DNA from: JANJUB01 sp031386985
GTDB taxonomy: Bacteria > Armatimonadota > Fimbriimonadia > Fimbriimonadales > Fimbriimonadaceae
Direction: 5' to 3'
Assembly: GCA_031386985.1 (NCBI GenBank)
Contig: JANNCV010000017.1
Coordinates: forward strand, 9,988-73,987
DNA: 64,000 nt
A program made the translations under genes and the position numbers. Positions within the stretch are counted from its first letter, which is position 1. Each line of letters begins with the position of its first letter. The notes below the pieces were generated by a model that saw only the letters and a program-made list of their open reading frames with translations, did no database searches and was not told the DNA's origin. Shown here piece by piece: positions 26,171-35,401 of this stretch.

Positions 26171-27454
26171 TTATGGCACCCGGAGCCAAACTTGTTCTTC
26201 GATCGTGTCGTCTCCGATCTGAGCGGTCAAGGTTAGCGGAACGACGCCTTTGAAGCCAGCCGGAACGTTGAGCTCAAACACCTGCCGTTTGGATGCGCGT
26301 GAGTTGTAGATCACAAACATCTTGTCGCTTCCGCTTTCTACCGTCCAGCCCGGAGGTGGCTTAACGCTAAACTGGCCGGTGACACGTCGCTTGGTGTTAG
26401 ATCGAATGTAGGTTGAGAACCTCACCTTTTGGCTTTCTGTTGAAGAGAGAACGTTGGTCTTGCGATCAAAGTCGAACTGAATGGTTGGGGCGACCTCGTA
26501 CGAGGTTTGAACCGTGATCGGCCGATCTTGGCTGTCCATGATCGTCGCCCGCATGATCCGCCAGCCTGGCTTCGCGCCGATTGCGACAGGTGTGTCGTAA
26601 TCCACAAACGTCCGCATCTTACGGTCAAACTCGGGGAACGGATAGCCTTTCATCGCCGTATCGTTCTTGGCCAAACCTTCGGTGCGCATTTCTATGCGCT
26701 TGAAGTTCATGCCATCTACACCGTTAAAGGTCATTCTTATTCGTATGTCTTCGCCCGCAGTTACGGAACGTCCTCTAAACTCTGGTTTCCACTGAAGGCC
26801 GACGGGAAGTTGGGTTCCCCGATCCATCGTGAGGGTCATAAGCGTTAAGTTGCGCGGCATGTAGGGTTGAGCGTTAGCTCCGCCGTTGGCCGCCTCAATC
26901 CGCACACCAACTTTGGAATCGGACTTTTCTGCGAACACCGCGTTCGCTGATTCCTTTAGTGTAACCTCGGCAATCCAGCCTCCGCCTTGCGCGCTTGCAA
27001 CCACTTTGGCGGCGGCACGAATTTCGGGGGCTTCTACCCAAACTGGGCCGGCTTGACCGGTGTTATCAAGGAAGCGACACTGTAGCTCGGCCCCGGCGGA
27101 TGTTTGCCGAACCGTAACTTCAAGGTTATCGCTACCTACGAGCCAGCCGTTACCACTTAGGTCGAAGCTTGCCACCAAGTCCTGCCCAGTGCTGGCCTTA
27201 CCCGCAAAATGCAAGCGCCCTGGTTCCCACTGGAAGTAGGTGTCGCCCGCAAGAACTTCCCATTCTTCTGGCTCAAGTTTGCCATCTAACACGGGAGTGA
27301 GGGCGAGGCGATTGGTGTCTCTGATAACCTGCGGACCGAATGAGTTGGTGGATGCCACTGGCGCAGAAACGGGGGGCAAAATCGGCAGCGGGGTCGTTAC
27401 GGCCTGGCCACCGCCTTGTTGAAAAACAAATGGTATTAAAGCGGTAATCATCAC
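26171..27454 (-). CDS. Secreted CBM9-like beta-sandwich protein
   Basis: The 427-residue protein has a short hydrophobic N-terminus (MMITALIPFVFQQGGG) and then a Pro-rich linker. The first domain begins LALTPVLDGKLEPEEWEV, the typical entry to CBM9/DOMON-like carbohydrate-binding domains, and spans roughly 45-215. The rest consists of beta-rich Ig-like segments; the last (KPPPGWTVESGSD then FELNVPAGFKGVVPLTLTAQ) resembles NPCBM-associated/NEW3 modules. No catalytic domain is visible. It has its own terminator. The binding target is unknown. Confidence 0.68.
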   Translation of the reverse strand: MMITALIPFVFQQGGGQAVTTPLPILPPVSAPVASTNSFGPQVIRDTNRLALTPVLDGKLEPEEWEVLAGDTYFQWEPGRLHFAGKASTGQDLVASFDLSGNGWLVGSDNLEVTVRQTSAGAELQCRFLDNTGQAGPVWVEAPEIRAAAKVVASAQGGGWIAEVTLKESANAVFAEKSDSKVGVRIEAANGGANAQPYMPRNLTLMTLTMDRGTQLPVGLQWKPEFRGRSVTAGEDIRIRMTFNGVDGMNFKRIEMRTEGLAKNDTAMKGYPFPEFDRKMRTFVDYDTPVAIGAKPGWRIMRATIMDSQDRPITVQTSYEVAPTIQFDFDRKTNVLSSTESQKVRFSTYIRSNTKRRVTGQFSVKPPPGWTVESGSDKMFVIYNSRASKRQVFELNVPAGFKGVVPLTLTAQIGDDTIEEQVWLRVP

Positions 27455-27533
27455 TTTTCATGACGATGGGCTGGTCAGTTAAGAAGCGGAGAAGTTTTCC
27501 ACAATTTGTTTTGGAGGAGCCGCCGAGCAGCGT

Positions 27534-28712
27534 CTACGAGCGATTCTGTAAGGCCGCCAATCCGGGCAAAACTTTGCCTTCCAACAATTCCAAACTTGCC
27601 CCACCCCCGGTTGAAACGTGCGAGACCTGGTCGGCAAAGCCAAACTGCTCAACGGCCGCGGCTGAGTCTCCTCCGCCAACAATAGTTGTGCCCGGACAAT
27701 CGGCCAGGGCTTGGGCAATACCGCGAGTTCCGGCTTCAAAAGGGGTCATCTCAAAAACGCCCATTGGACCGTTCCAAACGACGGTTCCCGCACTACGAAT
27801 GACCTCAGAGAAGAGCGCTATTGTTGCTGGGCCGATATCCGCCCCAATCTGCCCCGCACCCATCGAGTCAGCCGAGACCACGGATGTCTGGGCTGATTCT
27901 GAGAGTTCATTGGCGACGACGATGTCAGTTGGCAACAATATTTTCTGACCCGATTCGGCGAGGATTCGTTTGGCAAAATCGAAGTTGGTCTCATCAAAGA
28001 GCGAAGCCCCAATCTCATATCCCTTAGCCTTGAGAAATGTAAAGGCCATACCCCCACCGATGATCAAATGCTCTACTTTGGGCAACAGACTCTCGATAAC
28101 TGCGATCTTGTCCTTGACTTTTGCGCCGCCCAAAATCGCGACAAAGGGCCGCTTGGGGTTTTCGAGAGCCTTACCCAAGAAGTTCATCTCCTTCTCAATC
28201 AAGAAGCCACTAACGGCCGGCAAAAGGTGGCCTACCCCTTCTGTCGAGGCATGAGCCCGATGAGCGGTGCCAAATGCATCGTTACAAAAAATGTCAGCCA
28301 GTTTTGCAAGTGAGGCCGCAAATGTCGGATCGTTGGCTTCCTCCTCAGGATGAAACCTCACATTTTCAAGGAGCACGGCCTCACCTGGTTGCAAGGCTTT
28401 GCAAGCCGCTTCAACTTCTTCCCCAACACAATCCGGCAACATTCGGAAAGGGAAGTGAAGCAACTCGTCAACCCGTGCGGCCACCGGTGCCAGAGAAAAC
28501 TCCGGGGTTACTCCCTTCGGGCGGCCCAAGTGGCTGCACATGACTACGGAGGCCCCATGATCCAGCAAGAATTCAATCGTCGGCATCGCCTCAGTGATCC
28601 GCCGATCATCCGTAATCACCCCATTTTCAAGCGGGATATTAAAGTCACACCGAACCAAAACGCGCTTGCCTTCAATATCAATATCTCGAACCGTCAGTTT
28701 GTCAAAAGCCAC
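27534..28712 (-). CDS. pgk: Phosphoglycerate kinase
   Basis: A 392-residue glycolytic enzyme that transfers phosphate from 1,3-bisphosphoglycerate to ADP. The N-terminal substrate motifs VLVRCDFNIP, SHLGRPKG and LLENVRFHPEE are present, as are the hinge and the nucleotide domain with FVAILGGAKVKDK and GGGDSAAAVEQFG. The C-terminal STGGGASLELLEGKVLPG is complete. The start is GTG at 28712, only about 12 bases after the T-run of the terminator of the preceding gene, so its promoter must lie within that terminator or transcription must read through. No gapA or tpiA is adjacent. Confidence 0.97.
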   Translation of the reverse strand: MAFDKLTVRDIDIEGKRVLVRCDFNIPLENGVITDDRRITEAMPTIEFLLDHGASVVMCSHLGRPKGVTPEFSLAPVAARVDELLHFPFRMLPDCVGEEVEAACKALQPGEAVLLENVRFHPEEEANDPTFAASLAKLADIFCNDAFGTAHRAHASTEGVGHLLPAVSGFLIEKEMNFLGKALENPKRPFVAILGGAKVKDKIAVIESLLPKVEHLIIGGGMAFTFLKAKGYEIGASLFDETNFDFAKRILAESGQKILLPTDIVVANELSESAQTSVVSADSMGAGQIGADIGPATIALFSEVIRSAGTVVWNGPMGVFEMTPFEAGTRGIAQALADCPGTTIVGGGDSAAAVEQFGFADQVSHVSTGGGASLELLEGKVLPGLAALQNRS

Positions 28713-28721
28713 AGATCATTT

Positions 28722-28763
28722 TGACAAAGAAAAGCCCCCGCTTGCGGATGAGCAAGCGGGGGC
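28722..28763 (-). terminator. Rho-independent terminator between the large propeller gene and pgk
   Basis: A perfect 12-bp stem (28763-28752 with 28745-28734 on the minus strand) with a 6-base loop is followed by TTTTCTTTGTCA. It ends the 28777-32169 gene. Confidence 0.9.
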
Positions 28764-28776
28764 ATGGATGTCTTAG

Positions 28777-31700
28777 TTACGGATCAAGCCGGAGTCGCAC
28801 CGTCTTGGTAACTCCATTGTAGCTAGCATTGATCGAAACAAAGACCGAGGAATTCACGGCCAACGTAGTTGCCGTGAAGTTCGCCGATGTATTACCACCC
28901 AGGATGGTAACGCTCGTCGGGATCGCCACTAACGCTGACGAGTCCGTCAGGGCTACCGAGATGTTACCGCCGAGTCCAGCCGCAACCAGACTCACCGTAC
29001 CGGTAGAGTTCAATCCACCCTTAACCGGATTTGGATTCATCCCAATGCTATCAAGCACTGGTTTCGGATGCACTGCCACCGTATCGGTTCGCGTAAGCGT
29101 AGCGATTCGGGCGCTGATTGTCGCGTTGATCGTGCTCGGCACCGTTGCCGTGGTCAACACTACCGATCGAGATGTCCCGCCCACCGAGATGGATGAGGAG
29201 ACTGGACTTGTGATGTAGCCCGTGCTATCCGAGAAGTAGATGGTAGTCGTAATCGCAGCGGGAGCGCCTAGATTAACGGTTCCAAAGAACGCATTTCCGC
29301 CGTACACGTTATCAACCGATGACGTATAGACGAAGTTCGGGATCGGATAGAGGTTCAGCGTAGCTGTCCTTGATCCGGCCGCCTCGTTTGCATACATTCG
29401 AGCCGTTAGCGTAACGACTTGAGACGATGTTGGATTAGTCGTGGGGATATTAAACGATCGAGCGGTGCTTCCTTGTGGGATTAGCAACCCGCTCACGCCT
29501 GGCGTGATCACGTTAGAGGAACTATCCGTAACCGAGCAAGCGCAGTTCTGCGATGCCGAACCATTGAGGCCAACATTACCAACCACCGTTTCTCCGCCAT
29601 AGACCGAGGTCTTGTTTAGAGTGAACGTATTAACGAATCGCTGACCGATCGGTATTCTCCAAACGCCTCGCCCGAAGGTGAAGGCATAGAGATACTTGGT
29701 TGCGCCGTTGTCGTACATCCACAGTTCATTAACGTGAACGTTGGGCAAGCCCATCGCATTCATGTTGTACCATTTGAGCCCGTAGTCTGGAGACATAAAG
29801 ACTCCAACGTCAGTTGCGGCATAGATAACCGTAGCGTTCCACGGATCTTGCTCAACGTCATTGACGGGCATTAGCGGTAGGGAAGTTACGCCAGTGCCAG
29901 AGTAGTTAGTCCACACGGGGGTAGCCGTGTTAACGTTACCGCTTCGATAGACTTGGCCCGCGACACCAACTCTCTGAACGCCGGCGAACATCGAATCGGT
30001 ACCGTAGTAGTTCTCAAAGAACCCACCAACCGAGACATTCGGAAGCGTTGCTCCGTCAATCTTTGTCGTTGTGTTCGCGGAAATGATATGGCGATACATA
30101 TCGCCGTTTGTCGCGCCGGTGTAGATCTTATTATCCGTGAACTTCGATTTCTCGAGGTGTCGAATATTGCCGCCACCAGTTGCGCGGAAGGTCCATCCGC
30201 TTGTACCGTTAAGGTTGAGCTTGATACTACCGGTCCCACCGTGTACGGCATATGAGCCTGCACAAATGAGCGGGGCAATGAACAAGTTGCTGGATGTGGA
30301 TAGGTCAACAGGCGTGGTGTCGAAATCGGTGTCGTATCGGAATACGCCGCCGTTCTGAGACCCAGTATAGTGCCGAGCGGGGTTATTCAAATCAAAGCCC
30401 ACTCCCGCACCGTCACCCGCGTAGAGGTTGCTCCAAGCCGCACCATTTCCGCGGGACGCCGGCGTCGCATTGTCTTGCGTGCCGGTTTCCACGAAGGATG
30501 TATTGGTTGGGTGTACTACGCCAGTGTAGCACTGCTGGTCAATAATGTCATCGTTCAGCGAAGTGAACGAGGCAGTGTTGGTAGCTGGGTTGTAAACAAC
30601 ACCCCATGCCCCGCCGTCTCCACCGGCAATGCCCCATAGGCCATTGTCCGGGTCAACCTCGTAACAGTGCTGGTCGTTGTGCATCTTTGAGTTCGTCTCG
30701 AAGGATCGAGCGATATCCGCCCACGTAGCGCCGTTGTCGTCGGAAGCCTCCACCGAAATGAGGCCAGTGTATACGATATCTTCAGCTCCGTCGTCGCCAC
30801 ATTCGATGTACATGTCGTAGCTACTCTGGCTCCAGTTATACGAGGGGTTTGAAATTCCCGCATCGTGTGCAGCCGTAATGTCCGTCCAAGTCGGGTTTGT
30901 GCTCGTAGCGTTCTCGATTCGGTACACCTTTCGGTTGGAGCAGATGAGATACCATCGGTCGAAGACATTTGGAGATATTGCAACGTCCCACAATGTGCCG
31001 CCAGCTGCGGCCGGAATGCCGTTAACCGCGTTCCAAGATGCACCGCCGGTGTTCGACCAGGCAAGTTTCTTACCTGATGCGCCGCACGCGGCAAACGTGA
31101 TGCCCGAGGCAGACCGCTCGATGTCCTCCCAGTTGCTGTTTACAGCATTGGTGGCGGCCCATGTTAAGCCGGAGTCTGTTGATCGCCAAATATCGCTAAC
31201 GCCGCCGCCCGCTACCAGAGCGAGGACCGTGGTAGGGGTATTGGGATCAACTTGAATACGAGTTACGATCCCTCCACCAAAATTGGCAGCGCCTAGGTTC
31301 GTCCAAGTTGCCCCTGCATTCGAGCTCTTCATAATCCCAAAAGTTTGGGCGGTGAAGAATCCGTAGTAGTCACCCGTTCCAGCGTAAACGACGTCGCCAT
31401 TTGTTGGGTCAGTCGTAACGCAGGTTGTGTGCAAAAACTTCCAGCTGTTGCTCTTGGCCGAGAATGTTATAGCGTTGTCGGTACTAGCCCAGATTCCGCC
31501 GCCAGCTGAGGCTACGTAAATTTTCCCGTTATGAACACTTTCGTGAACGCCGTTCTTACGACCGCTCAGAGGAGCGCCGCCGTAATACTGTTGATAAGGG
31601 AAGGCGAGGGCGCGAGGGCCTACGGTTCCCCATGAACCAACCGGTGCAAGTGGATCCTTGCCTGTTGATGGATCAATCATATCCATTCTTGCCGCGGGCA

Positions 31701-32169
31701 TTTGGTCCCGGTGATCGGCGGCCTTGATGTATTCATCTCGGCTCATTTCGCCGGTGACCGGATCAGTTCGAACCGACAAATAATATTCCAAAGCTTGGTA
31801 GAAGTCATTCGTCTTCGCCTTGCCAGTCGTGATCAGGTTCGCGCCCGATAGATAAGCTCGATGTTTTCTAACCGAAAAATAGTTTGATCTATTGATCGTG
31901 TCGGCATCGCCATCAAAGACTAGGTCAGTGCCCGCTTTTTTCAAAGCAGCGCGTAGTTCGGATAAGGTCGCCGAGCCCAACGGGGCGACGCGGTAATAGC
32001 CCTTGTCATCTTTGCCAAGGACCTTACCAACCCCAATCAGAGCTTTGGCGAGGGACGCATCAGTGAGTTTGTGTTCACCGACCAAAAGGGTGTTGGTGTC
32101 TGAAGCCAGGGCAAAGAGACTTGCACTCGCTAAAGCCAAACCAAGCAACCAACGGCTTGAGTTTCTCAT
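28777..32169 (-). CDS. Large secreted BNR/VPS10-like propeller with C-terminal Ig-like repeats
   Basis: The protein has 1130 residues from the ATG at 32169, which is preceded by GGAGG; an upstream in-frame start at 32214 lacks such support. The signal peptide is MRNSSRWLLGLALASASLFALA. About 100 residues of pro-region are followed by a beta-propeller with Asp-box repeats such as KSSNAGATWTNL, RSTDSGLTWAAT and EASDDNGATWADI (roughly 185-860). The last 260 residues hold three Ig-like repeats, each opening with a V-x-GG-x-x-x-G-x-V-x-L pattern (VYGGETVVGNVGLNG, VYGGNAFFGTVNLG, VKGGLNSTGTVSLV). It is a likely surface or extracellular protein with no clear catalytic residues. It is flanked by a good promoter and a strong terminator, so it is a single-gene unit. 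Confidence 0.85.
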   Translation of the reverse strand: MRNSSRWLLGLALASASLFALASDTNTLLVGEHKLTDASLAKALIGVGKVLGKDDKGYYRVAPLGSATLSELRAALKKAGTDLVFDGDADTINRSNYFSVRKHRAYLSGANLITTGKAKTNDFYQALEYYLSVRTDPVTGEMSRDEYIKAADHRDQMPAARMDMIDPSTGKDPLAPVGSWGTVGPRALAFPYQQYYGGAPLSGRKNGVHESVHNGKIYVASAGGGIWASTDNAITFSAKSNSWKFLHTTCVTTDPTNGDVVYAGTGDYYGFFTAQTFGIMKSSNAGATWTNLGAANFGGGIVTRIQVDPNTPTTVLALVAGGGVSDIWRSTDSGLTWAATNAVNSNWEDIERSASGITFAACGASGKKLAWSNTGGASWNAVNGIPAAAGGTLWDVAISPNVFDRWYLICSNRKVYRIENATSTNPTWTDITAAHDAGISNPSYNWSQSSYDMYIECGDDGAEDIVYTGLISVEASDDNGATWADIARSFETNSKMHNDQHCYEVDPDNGLWGIAGGDGGAWGVVYNPATNTASFTSLNDDIIDQQCYTGVVHPTNTSFVETGTQDNATPASRGNGAAWSNLYAGDGAGVGFDLNNPARHYTGSQNGGVFRYDTDFDTTPVDLSTSSNLFIAPLICAGSYAVHGGTGSIKLNLNGTSGWTFRATGGGNIRHLEKSKFTDNKIYTGATNGDMYRHIISANTTTKIDGATLPNVSVGGFFENYYGTDSMFAGVQRVGVAGQVYRSGNVNTATPVWTNYSGTGVTSLPLMPVNDVEQDPWNATVIYAATDVGVFMSPDYGLKWYNMNAMGLPNVHVNELWMYDNGATKYLYAFTFGRGVWRIPIGQRFVNTFTLNKTSVYGGETVVGNVGLNGSASQNCACSVTDSSSNVITPGVSGLLIPQGSTARSFNIPTTNPTSSQVVTLTARMYANEAAGSRTATLNLYPIPNFVYTSSVDNVYGGNAFFGTVNLGAPAAITTTIYFSDSTGYITSPVSSSISVGGTSRSVVLTTATVPSTINATISARIATLTRTDTVAVHPKPVLDSIGMNPNPVKGGLNSTGTVSLVAAGLGGNISVALTDSSALVAIPTSVTILGGNTSANFTATTLAVNSSVFVSINASYNGVTKTVRLRLDP

Positions 32170-32226
32170 TATTTTTATTCCTCCAGTGGAATCGAAAATT
32201 TCGGAGTGTTCCAACCCCGATTCCCA

Positions 32227-32256
32227 AGTATAGAAGTGTTTGTTTTAGAGTTTCAA
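32227..32256 (-). promoter_or_regulatory. Promoter of the large propeller gene
   Basis: On the minus strand TTGAAA (complement 32251-32256) and TATACT (complement 32227-32232) are separated by 18 bases. Transcription would start about 50 bases before the ATG at 32169. Confidence 0.6.
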
Positions 32257-32262
32257 GCCCTA

Positions 32263-33594
32263 TCACCCAAACGAGGCTACTTTTTTAACAAATTCTTCAA
32301 TTTCGGCGGCAGTTCTTGTCTCAGTAACGGCCACAAGGAGGCAATCGCCTAATTCTTCGAAGTAAGGACCTAAAGGAAGCCCGGCCAAAAATCCTTCATC
32401 AAGGAGCCGTTCAACGATTCGCTCGGGTCCGGACTTGACTTGGACTACAAACTCGCAAAAGACCCTCTGTCCCGGGAATCTCAGGCCAATTCCCGCTTCG
32501 GCAAAGCACTTAATCGCATATTGGGTGTTCTGAACGCTAGCCTTGGCTACGGTCTGCATCCCATTTTTGCCAAGCGCCGACATGTAAACCGTGGCGGCCA
32601 GAGCCATCAGAGCCTCGTTAGTGCAAATATTCGAGGTTGCTTTCTCCCTCCGGATGTCTTGTTCGCGGGTTCGAAGGGTCATAGCGTAACCGGGGCGACC
32701 GTCGTGATCGGTGGTTTTGCCCACGATCCGACCCGGGATTCGCCTTACATGTTCTTGTTTGCATCCGAAGAGCCCGAGCAAAGGCCCGCCAAACCCCATC
32801 GCGATCCCAAGTGGCTGGCCCTCGCCAACGACGATATCGGCATCAAACTCGCCGGGGGGTTTAAGCAAGGCGCACGCCGTCGGATCGGCGACCACAACAA
32901 ACATTGCCCCCACTGCCCTTGCGGCGTCCCGCACGGATGCCAAATCCTCAATTGTCCCAAAGAAATTGGGATACTGGACAACAACACACGCGGTGTCCGA
33001 GTCAAGCGACGAGAAGTCCGAGGTTGCCCCGTTTGTCGTATCGAGGGTCAAAACTTCTAATCCGACCGACCAGCTATAGGTGTCCAACACTTGTCGGTAA
33101 TGAGGGTGCACGGCTCGACTTACGGCTAGCTTTGAACGACCAGTAATCCCGTGCGCCATGATCGCGGCTTCGGCCATTGAAGTCGCCCCATCGTACATTG
33201 ACGCATTGGCAAGATCAACTCCAAAAAGCTCAGAGACCATGCTTTGAAATTCATAGATGGTCTGCAAATAACCCTGGCTAAGCTCCGGTTGATAAGGCGT
33301 GTAAGCCGTCAGGAACTCGCCGCGCGAAATGGTCGCCCCTACGCTCGCGGGAATATAGCGATCATAAATACCGGCGCCAAGGAAGCACTTGGTCTTTACG
33401 AGATCAAGGTTGCGACTGGCAAGCTCGGCCAAATTGCCAAAGAGTTTGTGCTCATCCAGGGCGGCTGGAATATTTAGCTCGCCCTTAAGTCGTAAGTTTT
33501 CCGGAATTTCTCGGAACAGATGGTCAATCGAGGGAGCGCCGATGACTTCGAGCATCGCCTTTTCATCGGCGGGGGTATGCGGAACGTAGGGCAT
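32263..33594 (-). CDS. gcvPA: Glycine dehydrogenase (decarboxylating) subunit 1
   Basis: A 443-residue alpha subunit of the split P-protein of the glycine cleavage system. It opens MPYVPHTPADEKAMLEVIG, as in other GcvPA proteins, and contains FLGAGIYDRYIPA, QGYLQTIYEFQSMV and the C-terminal GLPLGPYFEELGDCLLVAVTE. The subunit lacks the pyridoxal-phosphate Lys, which resides in GcvPB; gcvPB is not in this window. It follows gcvH by 5 bases. gcvT is also not seen nearby, so the system is scattered in this genome. Confidence 0.96.
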   Translation of the reverse strand: MPYVPHTPADEKAMLEVIGAPSIDHLFREIPENLRLKGELNIPAALDEHKLFGNLAELASRNLDLVKTKCFLGAGIYDRYIPASVGATISRGEFLTAYTPYQPELSQGYLQTIYEFQSMVSELFGVDLANASMYDGATSMAEAAIMAHGITGRSKLAVSRAVHPHYRQVLDTYSWSVGLEVLTLDTTNGATSDFSSLDSDTACVVVQYPNFFGTIEDLASVRDAARAVGAMFVVVADPTACALLKPPGEFDADIVVGEGQPLGIAMGFGGPLLGLFGCKQEHVRRIPGRIVGKTTDHDGRPGYAMTLRTREQDIRREKATSNICTNEALMALAATVYMSALGKNGMQTVAKASVQNTQYAIKCFAEAGIGLRFPGQRVFCEFVVQVKSGPERIVERLLDEGFLAGLPLGPYFEELGDCLLVAVTETRTAAEIEEFVKKVASFG

Positions 33595-33599
33595 CTAAA

Positions 33600-33968
33600 C
33601 TAAAACGTCGCCTCGTAAGCGGCGCCATCCAGCAGATCATCGCCCGTGTCGCCCGTCTTAACTTTGATCAGCCAACCCAATCCGTAAGGTTGAGAGTTCA
33701 TCAATTCGCTTTGAGCGCCGAGGGCGGCATTGGACTCCAGAATTTCTCCCGCCACGGGTGAATACACATCAGACACGGTCTTTACACTCTCGACCGATGC
33801 GAAAGAGTCTCCCTTTTGCAGAGCTCGACCCGCCGCCGGCAACTCGACAAAAACGATATCGCCAAGTTCAGATTGGGCATGATCCGTAATGCCAATGGTG
33901 GCAACGCCGTTTTCGAATCGAACCCATTCGTGGGTTGGGGTGTATTTGAGATCGCTTGGAACACTCAC
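33600..33968 (-). CDS. gcvH: Glycine cleavage system H protein
   Basis: A 122-residue lipoyl carrier that shuttles the aminomethyl group between P- and T-proteins. The lipoyl-lysine segment is VESVKTVSDVYSPVAGEI and the N-terminus YTPTHEWVRFENG is canonical. I place the start at the GTG at 33968, which gives VSVPSDLKYTPTHEW; the longer frame to 34070 would add an unrelated 34-residue leader. It is the first gene of the gcvH-gcvPA pair and diverges from pilC. No glycine-riboswitch-like structure was seen in the 140-base upstream region. Confidence 0.95.
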   Translation of the reverse strand: MSVPSDLKYTPTHEWVRFENGVATIGITDHAQSELGDIVFVELPAAGRALQKGDSFASVESVKTVSDVYSPVAGEILESNAALGAQSELMNSQPYGLGWLIKVKTGDTGDDLLDGAAYEATF

Positions 33969-34108
33969 GAGAGAGAATTTACCAGAGGCAACCTGGCAAC
34001 GTTTTTGAAAAAAGGTGTAAATCTTTGTTGAGGCCGTATAGGACGTGGAATAAGACTTCCGACAATACATAGTGTCGTCGGTTTAGAACTGGCGGCTGGA
34101 AGCGCAAA

Positions 34109-35311
34109 ATGCCAGTTTTTACATACACCGCAATAGACTCTAACGGTAGAACCGTTCGAAGCAAGATGGAAGCCGAGAGCGAATCTCTGGTCCTCGCCAA
34201 GCTTCGCGACCAGGCACTGCATTGCACGGAAATCAAGATCACCAAGAAGAGCGGTCCGATCTCGATTGGCAAGAAAAAACTGAAACCGAAAACGCTGGTC
34301 GTTTTCTCTCGACAGTTTGCTACCATGATTGATGCTGGTATTCCGATCCTGCGCTGCCTTGATATCTTGGCAACCCAGCAAAAAGATCCCCTCATGAAGT
34401 CAACCACGGAGGCGATCCTCAACGACGTTAAGAGTGGTATGGCTTTGAACGAGACGATGGTTAAACACCCCGAAGTCTTTAGCAAGCTATATATCAACAT
34501 GATTCGAGCGGCTGAAGTCGGTGGAATCTTGGACCTCATTCTTGATCGCCTTGCTGGTTTCCTTGAGTACGAAGCCGATGTAAGGGGCAAAATCAAGGCC
34601 GCGATGATGTATCCGGTATTGGTTTTGATTTTCTCATTCTTAATGCTGTTTGCCTTGTTCAGCTTTGTTCTTCCGAAGTTCAAAGAGATTTTCACGGGTA
34701 TGGATGTTGAGTTGCCCCCCGTCACGGCCGGACTGTTCGCCATGGGTGATTTCATGCAGAAATGCTGGTGGGTCGTGATCCTCATGATAGTTGGCACTAT
34801 TATCGGATTAAAGCAATGGCGAAAGACACCAAATGGGCGCTACAAACTCGATTACCTAAAGTTGAAGTTCCCGGTCGTGGGTGAACTTGCCCTAAAGATG
34901 TCGGTTGCTCGCTTTACGCGAACCTTCGGAACCTTGATCAATTCCGGCGTTCCGATGCTTCGCAGCTTAGAAATTGTTGGTGAAACTTTGGATAATGCGG
35001 TTTTGATGACGGCGATTGACCAGACTCGGATTGCCATTCGAGAGGGTCAAAAGCTCAGCGACCCTCTGGCCAAATCAAACTTGTTTCCGCCCATGGTTAC
35101 GACGATGATAGATGTCGGCGAAGAATCAGGGCGGCTCTCAGAGATGCTCGTTAAGATTGGAGATTTCTACGACTCTGAAGTCGAACAAACGGTCAAGGGC
35201 TTAACCAGCATGATCGAACCGATGCTCATCATGTTTATGGGTGGCATTGTTGGATTTATTGCGATCGCGGTTATGACGCCGGTCTTCAAGCTAGTAAATA
35301 GCGTGAAGTAA
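34109..35311 (+). CDS. pilC: Type IV pilus/type II secretion inner-membrane platform protein (PilC/GspF)
   Basis: A 400-residue protein with two T2SSF domains. The N-terminal MPVFTYTAIDSNGRTVRSKM is the usual cytoplasmic entry; VFSRQFATMIDAGIPILRCLD and FTRTFGTLINSGVPMLRSLEI are the paired repeat signatures. Membrane segments are at about 170-192, 218-238 and 373-395. It is the platform that couples the assembly ATPase to the pilus or pseudopilus. No pilB or pilT is adjacent in this window. The sigma/GGDEF gene follows by 90 bases on the same strand. Confidence 0.95.
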   Translation: MPVFTYTAIDSNGRTVRSKMEAESESLVLAKLRDQALHCTEIKITKKSGPISIGKKKLKPKTLVVFSRQFATMIDAGIPILRCLDILATQQKDPLMKSTTEAILNDVKSGMALNETMVKHPEVFSKLYINMIRAAEVGGILDLILDRLAGFLEYEADVRGKIKAAMMYPVLVLIFSFLMLFALFSFVLPKFKEIFTGMDVELPPVTAGLFAMGDFMQKCWWVVILMIVGTIIGLKQWRKTPNGRYKLDYLKLKFPVVGELALKMSVARFTRTFGTLINSGVPMLRSLEIVGETLDNAVLMTAIDQTRIAIREGQKLSDPLAKSNLFPPMVTTMIDVGEESGRLSEMLVKIGDFYDSEVEQTVKGLTSMIEPMLIMFMGGIVGFIAIAVMTPVFKLVNSVK

Positions 35312-35401
35312 AAGTCAACTCGGGTTATTGGTCCCTGCCCATATTTTTTGGGTGGGGACCGCCAGCAAAGGATTGTTGGCGGCAGTGAGATTAAGGAGGA
35401 T

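Noticed and set aside
27460..27948. 162-residue frame opposite pgk
   Set aside because: Shadow of a highly conserved gene; composition is biased by the codons of the other strand.
33969..34108. Possible glycine riboswitch upstream of gcvH
   Set aside because: Only one weak stem (34059-34081) is present; the conserved glycine-aptamer core was not found.
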